A stretch of DNA of 7,360 bases from Cytophagaceae bacterium. Its GTDB lineage: Bacteria; Bacteroidota; Bacteroidia; Cytophagales; Spirosomataceae. How positions within the stretch are numbered: position 1 is the first letter of the stretch; each line of letters opens with the position of its first letter. The notes beneath the pieces are model-generated. The model saw only the letters and a program-made list of their open reading frames with translations, was not told the DNA's origin and made no database searches. A program made the translations under genes and the position numbers. The DNA lies in NCBI GenBank assembly GCA_947459055.1, contig CANHCG010000079.1, positions 1 through 7,360 on the forward strand, read 5' to 3'. Below, piece after piece: positions 1 to 5,100 of this stretch.

Positions 1-1547
1 CCTAGGATGCTGAGGTTCTTTTCGGTATCGATTTCGAATCGAAATCCGAGGTCAATCATATCGGTATGAATCTCGTTTAAGAGGACTTGATCCGCGGGAT
101 TGATGTGGATGATTTTTGGAAAAAGAAGTTGCTGGGCCGCCCCATTTTTCTTAATTAAATTTTCGATGAATTGATCGTACAAAATGCGCTGGTAGGCGCG
201 TTTTTGATCGATGAGTAATAAGCCATCTGCCATGGAGATGGCTAAGTATTTTTGAAGGACCTGAATAACTTGAAAGCCATTCGGTTTATTTATTTCGTAA
301 TTCCATTGGTTGGCCTTACTTTGGATGGTTTTAGGTTCGTCCTCGTGGTTTTCTGGATTTCCAAATAATGTTTCTTGAGTCGTAGGCGATTGTCTTTCGA
401 AGGCGTCAATGTTATTTTGAAGGCCTTCATAAAGTTTCTTCCAAGCGTCTTGAATGGGTTTGGGCTTATATCCTTCGTTGGAATGTACCTGTGGAACAAA
501 GCTCCTACTGGGTGCATTGAAATTCACGTCGCTTTCAAAGTCGAGGCTAGGAATGAGGTTGTGTATGCTTAGTGTTTTGCGTACGGCGGCTTGCACGATG
601 GCATAAATGGATCTTTCGTCGTCGAATTTGATCTCTGTTTTGGTCGGGTGCACATTGATGTCAATGTGACTAGGATCGATGCTTAGGAACAAAACATAGA
701 AAGGAAAGGCACCCTCGGGCAATAAGCGTTCGTAGGCGCTCATGACGGCGTGATTGAGGTAGCTATTCTTGATGAATCGGTCGTTGACAAAGAAATATTG
801 TTCTCCACGTGTTTTTTTGGCGTGTTCGGGTTTGCCTACGTAGCCTTTGATGCTAACATAGCTGGTATCTTCTTCGCAGGCGGCGAGTTGTTCTCGGTAC
901 CCTTTTCCGAATAGGTCGACGATGCGTTTGCCTAATTTTTCGGGGGGTAATGAATAAGTTTCTTGGTCGTTTTGGACCAAAGAGAATTTAATGTTTGGGT
1001 GTGCTAGGGCGATGCGTTGGAATTCGTCTAGGATGTGGCGGATTTCAACGGGATTCGATTTTAGGAAATTTCGGCGTGCGGGTATGTTGTAGAACAAATT
1101 CCGAACGCTGATGGAGGTTCCTTGGGGGCAAGCGATATTTTCCTGTGTTTTTAGGACGGAGGCATCGATTTTAATGAGGGTTCCTAATTCGTCTTCGGCG
1201 CGTTTAGTTTTCAGTTCGACTTGCGCGACGGAGGAAATGGAGGCCATGGCTTCACCTCGGAATCCCATGGTTTTGATGCTAAAAAGGTCTTCGGCTTTTC
1301 GGATTTTGGAGGTAGCGTGTCGTTCGAAGCACATGCGTGCGTCGGTTTCGGACATGCCAAGGCCGTTGTCGATGACTTGAATAGATGCTTTACCGGCATC
1401 TTTGATGATTAATTGGACCGATGTAGCTCCGGCGTCGATGGAGTTTTCCATGAGTTCTTTGACGACGGAAGCGGGTCTTTGCACGACTTCTCCGGCCGCA
1501 ATTTGATTGGCTATGGCATCAGGAAGAAGTTGAATGATATCGCGCAT
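1..1547 (-). CDS. mutL: DNA mismatch repair protein MutL (partial, C-terminus beyond window)
   Basis: MutL couples mismatch recognition by MutS to strand removal. The frame is open from the ATG at 1547 to the window edge, giving 515 codons; family members are usually somewhat over 600 residues, so the end is missing. The N-terminus is a GHKL ATPase: E31 and N35 in the KELMENSIDAG motif, DNGLGM at 60-65, GFRGEA at 95-100, an LFYNIPARR segment, and K303 in the VHPTKTEIKF motif, equivalent to the ATP-contacting lysine of E. coli MutL. A polar linker follows, containing QETLF (391-395), which resembles a beta-clamp-binding peptide. The C-terminal dimerisation domain begins near residue 425. Its DQHA(X)2E(X)4E endonuclease motif reads DQKRAYQRILYD (447-458), so several metal-site positions differ. 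The start fits family alignment and lies 21 nt past the rplL terminator T-tract, with no convincing promoter of its own. Identification is secure; nuclease activity is uncertain. Confidence 0.96.
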   Translation of the reverse strand, partial: MRDIIQLLPDAIANQIAAGEVVQRPASVVKELMENSIDAGATSVQLIIKDAGKASIQVIDNGLGMSETDARMCFERHATSKIRKAEDLFSIKTMGFRGEAMASISSVAQVELKTKRAEDELGTLIKIDASVLKTQENIACPQGTSISVRNLFYNIPARRNFLKSNPVEIRHILDEFQRIALAHPNIKFSLVQNDQETYSLPPEKLGKRIVDLFGKGYREQLAACEEDTSYVSIKGYVGKPEHAKKTRGEQYFFVNDRFIKNSYLNHAVMSAYERLLPEGAFPFYVLFLSIDPSHIDINVHPTKTEIKFDDERSIYAIVQAAVRKTLSIHNLIPSLDFESDVNFNAPSRSFVPQVHSNEGYKPKPIQDAWKKLYEGLQNNIDAFERQSPTTQETLFGNPENHEDEPKTIQSKANQWNYEINKPNGFQVIQVLQKYLAISMADGLLLIDQKRAYQRILYDQFIENLIKKNGAAQQLLFPKIIHINPADQVLLNEIHTDMIDLGFRFEIDTEKNLSIL

Positions 1548-1568
1548 GGAATTAAACTCAAATAAAGC

Positions 1569-1600
1569 AAAAAAAAGGGAATGTTGCCATCCCCTTTTTT
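1569..1600 (-). terminator. Rho-independent terminator after rplL
   Basis: Read on the minus strand, a 13-bp stem (arms 1588-1600 and 1571-1583) closes a GCAA tetraloop of the GNRA class and runs into eight T residues. The one non-Watson-Crick position is a G-U wobble in the minus-strand RNA but an A-C mismatch in plus-strand RNA, which supports a minus-strand terminator. It begins 20 nt after the rplL stop codon and closes the ribosomal protein operon. Confidence 0.92.
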
Positions 1601-1619
1601 ATAAAATCAGGTAATTGAA

Positions 1620-2006
1620 TTATTTCAATTCAACTTCAGCACCCGCCTCTTCTAAAGATTTTTTCAAACCTTCAGCTTCGTCTTTAGATACACCTTCTTT
1701 AACAGCTTTCGGTGCAGCATCAACTACATCTTTCGCTTCTTTCAAACCTAAACCAGTTAAGTCTTTAACTAATTTAACGATTGCTAACTTGTTAGGGCCA
1801 GCAGCTTTCAAGATAACATCGAAAGATGTTTTCTCAGCTACGGCTTCAGCGCCATCACCAGCACCAGCAGCAGGACCTGCTACCATTACTGCACCAGCAG
1901 CTGCTGGTTCGATGCCATACTCATCCTTAAGGATAGCTGCTAATTCATTTACTTCTTTTACAGTTAAGTTCACTAATTGTTCAGCGAACGCTTTTAAATC
2001 TGCCAT
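1620..2006 (-). CDS. rplL: 50S ribosomal protein L7/L12
   Basis: This is the multicopy stalk protein that recruits and stimulates translation GTPases such as EF-Tu and EF-G. The 128-residue length is normal for the family. Residues 1-33 form the dimerising helices that bind L10, and 34-57 are the Ala/Gly-rich flexible hinge. Residues 58-128 are the globular C-terminal domain, with the conserved [19 protein letters not shown] and [16 protein letters not shown] segments that contact GTPases. It is the last gene of the rplKAJL operon, 67 nt after rplJ, and is followed by a strong terminator. The ATG at 2006 is preceded by A/T-rich sequence without a Shine-Dalgarno motif. In most bacteria rpoB and rpoC follow rplL; here mutL does. 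Confidence 0.99.
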   Translation of the reverse strand: MADLKAFAEQLVNLTVKEVNELAAILKDEYGIEPAAAGAVMVAGPAAGAGDGAEAVAEKTSFDVILKAAGPNKLAIVKLVKDLTGLGLKEAKDVVDAAPKAVKEGVSKDEAEGLKKSLEEAGAEVELK

Positions 2007-2044
2007 TTTTTGAAAATTTAATTGTTAAGAATTAATTATTTGTT

Positions 2045-2058
2045 GGAGTTTTCACTCC
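2045..2058 (-). promoter_or_regulatory. Small GNRA hairpin in the rplJ-rplL spacer
   Basis: On the minus strand GGAGT and ACTCC form a 5-bp stem closed by a GAAA tetraloop, 15 nt after the rplJ stop and 38 nt before the rplL start. No T-tract follows, so it is not a terminator. It could stabilise or punctuate the message between L10 and L7/L12, which are needed at a ratio of one to four or more. That role is inferred. Confidence 0.4.
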
Positions 2059-2073
2059 GGATAAACGTGTAAA

Positions 2074-2607
2074 TTATTCAGGGCGCTCAGACAATGTCTT
2101 CACGAGACCAGCTAATTTTTTCTCACCGCTTAGTAATGCTGAAACAACATTTTTAGCAGGCGATTGCAATAAGCCAATCACTTCGCCGATCATCTCGTTT
2201 TTCGACTTGATGTTTTCTAGGTTGATCAATTGAGCCTCCCCAATATAAATTCCACCTTCGATAGACGCTGCTTTGAAAGCAATTTTGTCTTTTCCAGCTT
2301 CTTTACGGAAGTCTTTGATCAATTTAGCAGGTACTTTTGCGTTTTCAGTTGCAAAAATAATGCCTGACATGCCTGTTAACACCTCAGCGTCTAATGACGA
2401 ATAATCGGTTCCCGTTTTTGCTAATGCTTTCGAGATCAAGGTATTTTTGAATACTTTGTATTCTACCCCTCTTTGAAAACAAAGGCTACGGAATTGATTT
2501 GCTTCAGCGACCGATAAACCGGCTGTACTTGCAATGTAGAAGTACGGAGTTGCCGCGAACTTTTCGCTCAACTCATCAATAATCTGATTTTTTTCTTCTC
2601 TTGTCAT
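2074..2607 (-). CDS. rplJ: 50S ribosomal protein L10
   Basis: L10 anchors the L7/L12 dimers to 23S rRNA at the base of the stalk, and in well-studied bacteria the L10-L7/L12 complex represses its own mRNA. The protein has 177 residues, a normal length. The N-terminal domain contains the conserved GLSVAEANQFRS and EYKVFKNTLISKAL segments (about 30-63), used for rRNA contact. The C-terminal helix (about 137-173, including LLQSPAKNVVSALLSGEKK) is the L7/L12 docking helix. The ATG at 2607 lies 2 nt after the rplA stop, which suggests translational coupling and leaves no space for the long L10 leader found before rplJ in Escherichia coli and Bacillus subtilis. The gene is followed by rplL. Confidence 0.98.
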   Translation of the reverse strand: MTREEKNQIIDELSEKFAATPYFYIASTAGLSVAEANQFRSLCFQRGVEYKVFKNTLISKALAKTGTDYSSLDAEVLTGMSGIIFATENAKVPAKLIKDFRKEAGKDKIAFKAASIEGGIYIGEAQLINLENIKSKNEMIGEVIGLLQSPAKNVVSALLSGEKKLAGLVKTLSERPE

Positions 2608-2609
2608 GA

Positions 2610-3308
2610 TTACAATCCAGCTACAGTTCCCTTATCGATGATTACGCCCGGAGACATAGTCGATGATAAGTTGATCGATTTAACATAAGTTCCCTTAGCA
2701 GAAGACGGCTTTAATTTCATCAATGTATTGATGACCTCTTGCGCGTTTTCAGCAATTTTATCTGCACCGAATGATACTTTCCCGATGGAAGTATGGATGA
2801 TACCGGTTTTGTCAACTTTAAAGTCGATTTTACCCGCTTTCACTTCATTCACTGCTTTTCCTACTTCCAATGTCACAGTTCCTGACTTTGGATTAGGCAT
2901 CAGACCACGAGGTCCTAACACACGTCCCAAACGGCCTAATTTCGCCATCACTGTTGGCATCGTAATGATTACGTCGATGTCGGTCCAACCGGCTTCGATT
3001 TTTGCAATGTAATCATCCAATCCCACGTGATCAGCGCCAGCTGCTTTTGCTTCCTCTACTTTATCAGGAGAACACAATACGAGTACACGTACGTCTTTTC
3101 CTGTTCCATGAGGTAGGGCAACCACACCACGAACCATTTGGTCCGCTTTGCGGGGGTCTACTCCTAAGCGAACATCTATGTCCACAGAGGCATCGAATTT
3201 GGTATAAGAAATTTCTTTCAAAATTTCCGCTGCTTTCTCAAGCGAATACGCTTGCGTTGCATCGTATTTTGAAAGGGCTTCCTTTATTTTCTTCGTAAGT
3301 TTTGCCAT
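2610..3308 (-). CDS. rplA: 50S ribosomal protein L1
   Basis: L1 forms the mobile L1 stalk that helps release deacylated tRNA from the E site. In E. coli it is also the translational repressor of its own L11-L1 operon. The 232-residue length is typical. Two halves of domain I (about 1-67 and 160-232) flank domain II (about 68-159). Conserved features are [19 protein letters not shown] (127-145) and the signature around [20 protein letters not shown] (161-180), which contacts RNA. It lies 37 nt after rplK and 2 nt before rplJ. The start at 3308 follows AAAAGGTA, the nearest thing to a purine-rich ribosome-binding site here, but it sits too close to the ATG to act as a standard one. Confidence 0.99.
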   Translation of the reverse strand: MAKLTKKIKEALSKYDATQAYSLEKAAEILKEISYTKFDASVDIDVRLGVDPRKADQMVRGVVALPHGTGKDVRVLVLCSPDKVEEAKAAGADHVGLDDYIAKIEAGWTDIDVIITMPTVMAKLGRLGRVLGPRGLMPNPKSGTVTLEVGKAVNEVKAGKIDFKVDKTGIIHTSIGKVSFGADKIAENAQEVINTLMKLKPSSAKGTYVKSINLSSTMSPGVIIDKGTVAGL

Positions 3309-3331
3309 TACCTTTTAATTAAAATGTTTAT

Positions 3332-3351
3332 TTCTGATGGTTAAATCAGAA
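3332..3351 (-). promoter_or_regulatory. Hairpin spanning the rplK stop codon
   Basis: TTCTGAT and ATCAGAA form a perfect 7-bp stem around a 6-nt loop, and the rplK TGA stop (3346-3348) lies inside the 5' arm of the minus-strand RNA. The hairpin ends 23 nt before the rplA ATG and has no T-tract. It could influence re-initiation at rplA or mRNA stability. The structure is visible; any function is inferred. Confidence 0.4.
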
Positions 3352-3783
3352 CGGTTTATCACCAGAAACAGTAATTCCCATTGATCGAGCCGTTCCAGCA
3401 ATCATACTCATTGCTGCTTCAATTGTAAAACAGTTCAAATCCGGCATTTTGGTTTCCGCAATTACGCGTACTTGATCCCAAGATACTGATCCAACTTTCT
3501 TCAAGTTTGGCTGTGCCGAACCTGATTTCACTTTCGCTGCTTCCAATAATAAAATCGGTGCAGGAGGAGTTTTTACAACGAAATCAAACGATTTGTCCGC
3601 GTAATACGTAATAAGGACCGGCAATACTACGCCGTTTTTATCTTGAGTCCGCGCATTAAATTGCTTACAGAACTCCATGATATTTAATCCTTTCGAACCT
3701 AACGCAGGACCGATGGGTGGTGAAGGATTGGCTTGGCCACCTTTGCATTGCAGCTTCACGTAACCAGCTATTTCTTTTGCCAT
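3346..3783 (-). CDS. rplK: 50S ribosomal protein L11
   Basis: L11 binds the GTPase-associated centre of 23S rRNA beside L10, where it contacts elongation factors and the stringent-response enzyme RelA. The 145-residue length is slightly above the E. coli protein's. The N-terminal domain (1 to about 72) carries the proline-rich factor-facing segment [20 protein letters not shown] (19-38). The C-terminal rRNA-binding domain (about 75-141) carries the family signature around [20 protein letters not shown] (113-132). It is the first gene of the rplKAJL operon. The ATG at 3783 lies about 160 nt downstream of a consensus promoter and 26 nt after a predicted structured leader. The stop codon is embedded in a small hairpin. 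Confidence 0.99.
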   Translation of the reverse strand: MAKEIAGYVKLQCKGGQANPSPPIGPALGSKGLNIMEFCKQFNARTQDKNGVVLPVLITYYADKSFDFVVKTPPAPILLLEAAKVKSGSAQPNLKKVGSVSWDQVRVIAETKMPDLNCFTIEAAMSMIAGTARSMGITVSGDKPF

Positions 3784-3809
3784 ATTAAAACATCGTTTAT
3801 TTGTGAATT

Positions 3810-3860
3810 TGAGGGTTATCTGCCAATAAGGGTGGAAGCTTCCTTATCTAATTTCCCTCA
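3810..3860 (-). promoter_or_regulatory. Structured 5' leader of the rplKAJL operon (candidate autoregulatory element)
   Basis: On the minus strand an outer helix pairs TGAGGG (3860-3855) with CCCTCA (3815-3810). After an AAA bulge, TTA pairs with TAA (3851-3849 with 3818-3816). An asymmetric internal loop (1 nt against 7 nt) follows, then an inner helix pairing ATAAGG (3847-3842) with CCTTAT (3831-3826) around a 10-nt loop. The element ends 26 nt before the rplK ATG. Two helices separated by a bulge and an asymmetric loop is a plausible binding site for a ribosomal protein such as L1 or L10, but I cannot match it to a known leader family by eye. Confidence 0.5.
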
Positions 3861-3902
3861 GTTTGACCTTCTAGCGTAACAAAACCTTCCAGTCCAATTC
3901 CC

Positions 3903-3919
3903 TTTTGAAATTTTCAAAA
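3903..3919. repeat. 17-bp perfect palindrome in the rplK leader
   Basis: TTTTGAAA and TTTCAAAA flank a single central base, giving an 8+1+8 inverted repeat about 22-24 nt downstream of the predicted transcription start of rplKAJL. It could be a DNA operator or a weak A/U hairpin. It consists almost entirely of A and T, so chance is a real possibility. Confidence 0.35.
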
Positions 3920-3947
3920 CAAAAATTGCCGCTTTTTAAACGGACTG

Positions 3948-3978
3948 CAAAATTAGGGCTTTTATTTGTAATACCAAA
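3948..3978 (-). promoter_or_regulatory. Bacteroidota-type promoter for rplKAJL
   Basis: Minus-strand TTTG (3978-3975) is followed by exactly 19 nt and then TAATTTTG (3955-3948). This is a full match to the Bacteroidota primary sigma factor consensus of TTTG at -33 and TAnnTTTG at -7. It starts ten bases past the nusG terminator T-tract, so rplKAJL has its own promoter. Transcription would begin near 3941-3943, leaving a leader of about 160 nt. Confidence 0.8.
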
Positions 3979-3988
3979 AAATGTGCAT

Positions 3989-4019
3989 AAAAAAAGTCCT
4001 TATTGAGATAAGGACTTTT
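3989..4019 (-). terminator. Rho-independent terminator after nusG
   Basis: Read on the minus strand, a perfect 12-bp stem (arms 4008-4019 and 3992-4003, core GTCCTTAT with ATAAGGAC) closes a CTCA loop and is followed by a seven-T tract (3995-3989, the first four T lying in the stem). It starts 20 nt after the nusG stop and separates secE-nusG from rplKAJL. Confidence 0.92.
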
Positions 4020-4039
4020 CGTTAGCTTGTTGAAATTTC

Positions 4040-4636
4040 TTATTTCTCGACCTGCGAATAATTGAGTTCCAAAGGAGTGTTCCGACCGAAAATTTTCACC
4101 ATCACCGAAAGTTTCTTGCTGTTTTCATGAATTTCTTCCACCGTTCCTTCAAATGTAGCAAATGGTCCATCGATCACGCGAACAGTTTCGCCTTTGATAA
4201 ATGTCACCGATGCGAATTCTTCGACTGCCGCTGACTCATCTACTTTACCTAAAATACGATTCACTTCAGTTTGGTTGATCGGCATTGGTTTTTTCACCAT
4301 GACCTTCACCTTTTTGGTTTTTCCTCCCTCGATTTTTGTTTCTTCTACTTCCTCATTGGTTGTTTGAAGAAATCCAATCACCCCTGGAGTCGACGTCAAA
4401 ATATGACTTACCTCTCCGGCCAAGTCAGCTTCTACCATAATGTAGCCAGGAAAAAGGTTTTTCTCGCGAATAACCTTTTTGCCTTTACGAATTTCGTAAA
4501 TCTTTTCTGTAGGGATAAGAATCTGTGGAACCGCTTCAGACACACCTTGGCGCGCTAATTCGTTTTCCATGTAGGTCTTAACCTTTTTCTCTTGTCCTGA
4601 AATCGCTCTCAAAACGTACCATTTAGTCTCTGCCAT
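4040..4636 (-). CDS. nusG: Transcription termination/antitermination factor NusG
   Basis: NusG binds RNA polymerase through its N-terminal domain and contacts Rho or ribosomal protein S10 through its C-terminal KOW domain. The protein has 198 residues against 181 in E. coli. The NGN domain spans about 4-92 (KWYVLRAISGQEKKVK near the start, LFPGYIMVEADL at 61-72). The KOW domain spans about 142-198 (FIKGETVRVIDGPFATFEGTV at its start). The extra length is a charged Lys/Glu-rich stretch at about 93-117 between the NGN core and the GKVDE segment. It lies 36 nt downstream of secE, the classical secE-nusG pair, and is followed by a strong terminator. The ATG at 4636 gives the expected N-terminus. 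Confidence 0.98.
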   Translation of the reverse strand: MAETKWYVLRAISGQEKKVKTYMENELARQGVSEAVPQILIPTEKIYEIRKGKKVIREKNLFPGYIMVEADLAGEVSHILTSTPGVIGFLQTTNEEVEETKIEGGKTKKVKVMVKKPMPINQTEVNRILGKVDESAAVEEFASVTFIKGETVRVIDGPFATFEGTVEEIHENSKKLSVMVKIFGRNTPLELNYSQVEK

Positions 4637-4672
4637 GGCAATATGCTTGTTAAGGACGGGCTTTACCCTGGG

Positions 4673-4864
4673 TTAAAATGAACTATAAAATAAATCCAAT
4701 CCAGATTTAAATGCCAAATCGACAACTCCTACCAGGATGGCAAAAATCAACGAGGCAACCAAAACTAAAATAGAACTTGATTGGAGTTCAGTAAACTTAG
4801 GCCAAGTCACGTTTTCCGTAACTTCTACCCAAGATTCCTTAATCAATGATGTAAAACTGCTCAT
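4673..4864 (-). CDS. secE: Preprotein translocase subunit SecE
   Basis: SecE is the small essential subunit that clamps SecY in the inner-membrane protein export channel. The 63 residues are typical of the short single-span form found in most bacteria. An amphipathic N-terminal helix leads to the conserved ENVTWPKFTEL segment (about 17-27), the W-P-K/T motif that contacts SecY, then one membrane segment (about 30-50, SSILVLVASLIFAILVGVV) and a short tail. It sits between tRNA-Trp (38 nt upstream) and nusG (36 nt downstream) and most likely shares their transcript. A 14-nt palindrome at 4871-4884 lies just upstream of the ATG. Confidence 0.96.
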   Translation of the reverse strand: MSSFTSLIKESWVEVTENVTWPKFTELQSSSILVLVASLIFAILVGVVDLAFKSGLDLFYSSF

Positions 4865-4870
4865 AATTTC

Positions 4871-4884
4871 ACCGAATTTTCGGT
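4871..4884. promoter_or_regulatory. Palindrome just upstream of the secE start
   Basis: ACCGAA and TTCGGT form a perfect inverted repeat separated by 2 nt, ending 6 nt before the secE ATG on the minus strand. The RNA could fold as a 5-bp stem with a 4-nt loop that affects ribosome access to secE. It might also mark a boundary during release of tRNA-Trp from the message. No T-tract follows on the minus strand. Confidence 0.35.
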
Positions 4885-4902
4885 TTTTAATTTAATTCGT
4901 TG

Positions 4903-4973
4903 CACGGGCACAAGGATTCGAACCCTGACCAAAGGTTTTGGAGACCTGCATACTACCATTATACTATGCCCGT
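4903..4973 (-). tRNA. tRNA-Trp (anticodon CCA)
   Basis: The 71-nt minus-strand sequence folds as a cloverleaf. The 7-bp acceptor stem pairs ACGGGCA with TGCCCGT, with discriminator G at 4903. The D arm contains AATGGTA. The anticodon loop CTCCAAA carries CCA at 4941-4939, and the T arm pairs CAGGG with CCTTG around TTCGAAT. The outermost anticodon-stem pair looks mismatched (C-U). The 3' CCA end is not encoded. A consensus promoter ends 11 nt upstream, and secE starts 38 nt downstream, so the tRNA is probably cut from a tRNA-Trp-secE-nusG transcript. Confidence 0.95.
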
Positions 4974-4984
4974 AGAAAGGATTG

Positions 4985-5015
4985 CAAATTTAGGTAAAAT
5001 TTCAGAATTAACAAA
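4985..5015 (-). promoter_or_regulatory. Bacteroidota-type promoter for tRNA-Trp-secE-nusG
   Basis: Minus-strand TTTG (5015-5012), 19 nt, then TAAATTTG (4992-4985) matches the TTTG/TAnnTTTG consensus fully and has the same spacing as the rplK promoter. Transcription would start near 4978-4980, leaving a 5' leader of only about 5-7 nt before the mature tRNA. Confidence 0.8.
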
Positions 5016-5043
5016 TGGAACTTTTATTTAGCTCGGTTTTGAA

Positions 5044-5057
5044 GGACTAGCTGGTCC
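5044..5057. other. Weak hairpin in the spacer after the NIPSNAP gene
   Basis: GGAC and GTCC form a 4-bp stem, extendable through a near-palindromic centre, 43 nt after the stop codon of the NIPSNAP gene. On the minus strand no T-tract follows, so it is a poor intrinsic terminator. No better terminator for that gene is visible before the tRNA-Trp promoter. Confidence 0.25.
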
Positions 5058-5100
5058 ATTTTTGTTGCTGAATTCTTAACCAATTAGTCTCCTTTTTTTA

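Noticed and set aside
290..572. Short open frames on both strands
   Set aside because: They fall in the mutL linker, where the mutL frame itself was read codon by codon and stays open, so no frameshift or separate gene is needed.
1111..1412. Overlapping open frames on both strands
   Set aside because: They lie inside the ATPase domain of mutL, whose frame is continuous and carries all conserved motifs. These are shadow frames.
1571..1600. The rplL-mutL hairpin as a plus-strand terminator
   Set aside because: There is no plus-strand gene to terminate. The one imperfect pair is a G-U wobble only in minus-strand RNA.
1615..2013. A 132-codon open frame on the plus strand
   Set aside because: It is exactly antisense to rplL, whose protein matches L7/L12 end to end. 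The low-complexity Ser/Ala/Pro product reflects the codon bias of rplL.
2728..3298. Two plus-strand open frames of 94 and 98 codons
   Set aside because: Both are antisense to rplA and show no recognisable protein features.
4271..4558. Plus-strand open frame of 95 codons with aromatic-rich product
   Set aside because: It is antisense to nusG; the aromatic-rich product comes from the complement of Lys/Glu codons.
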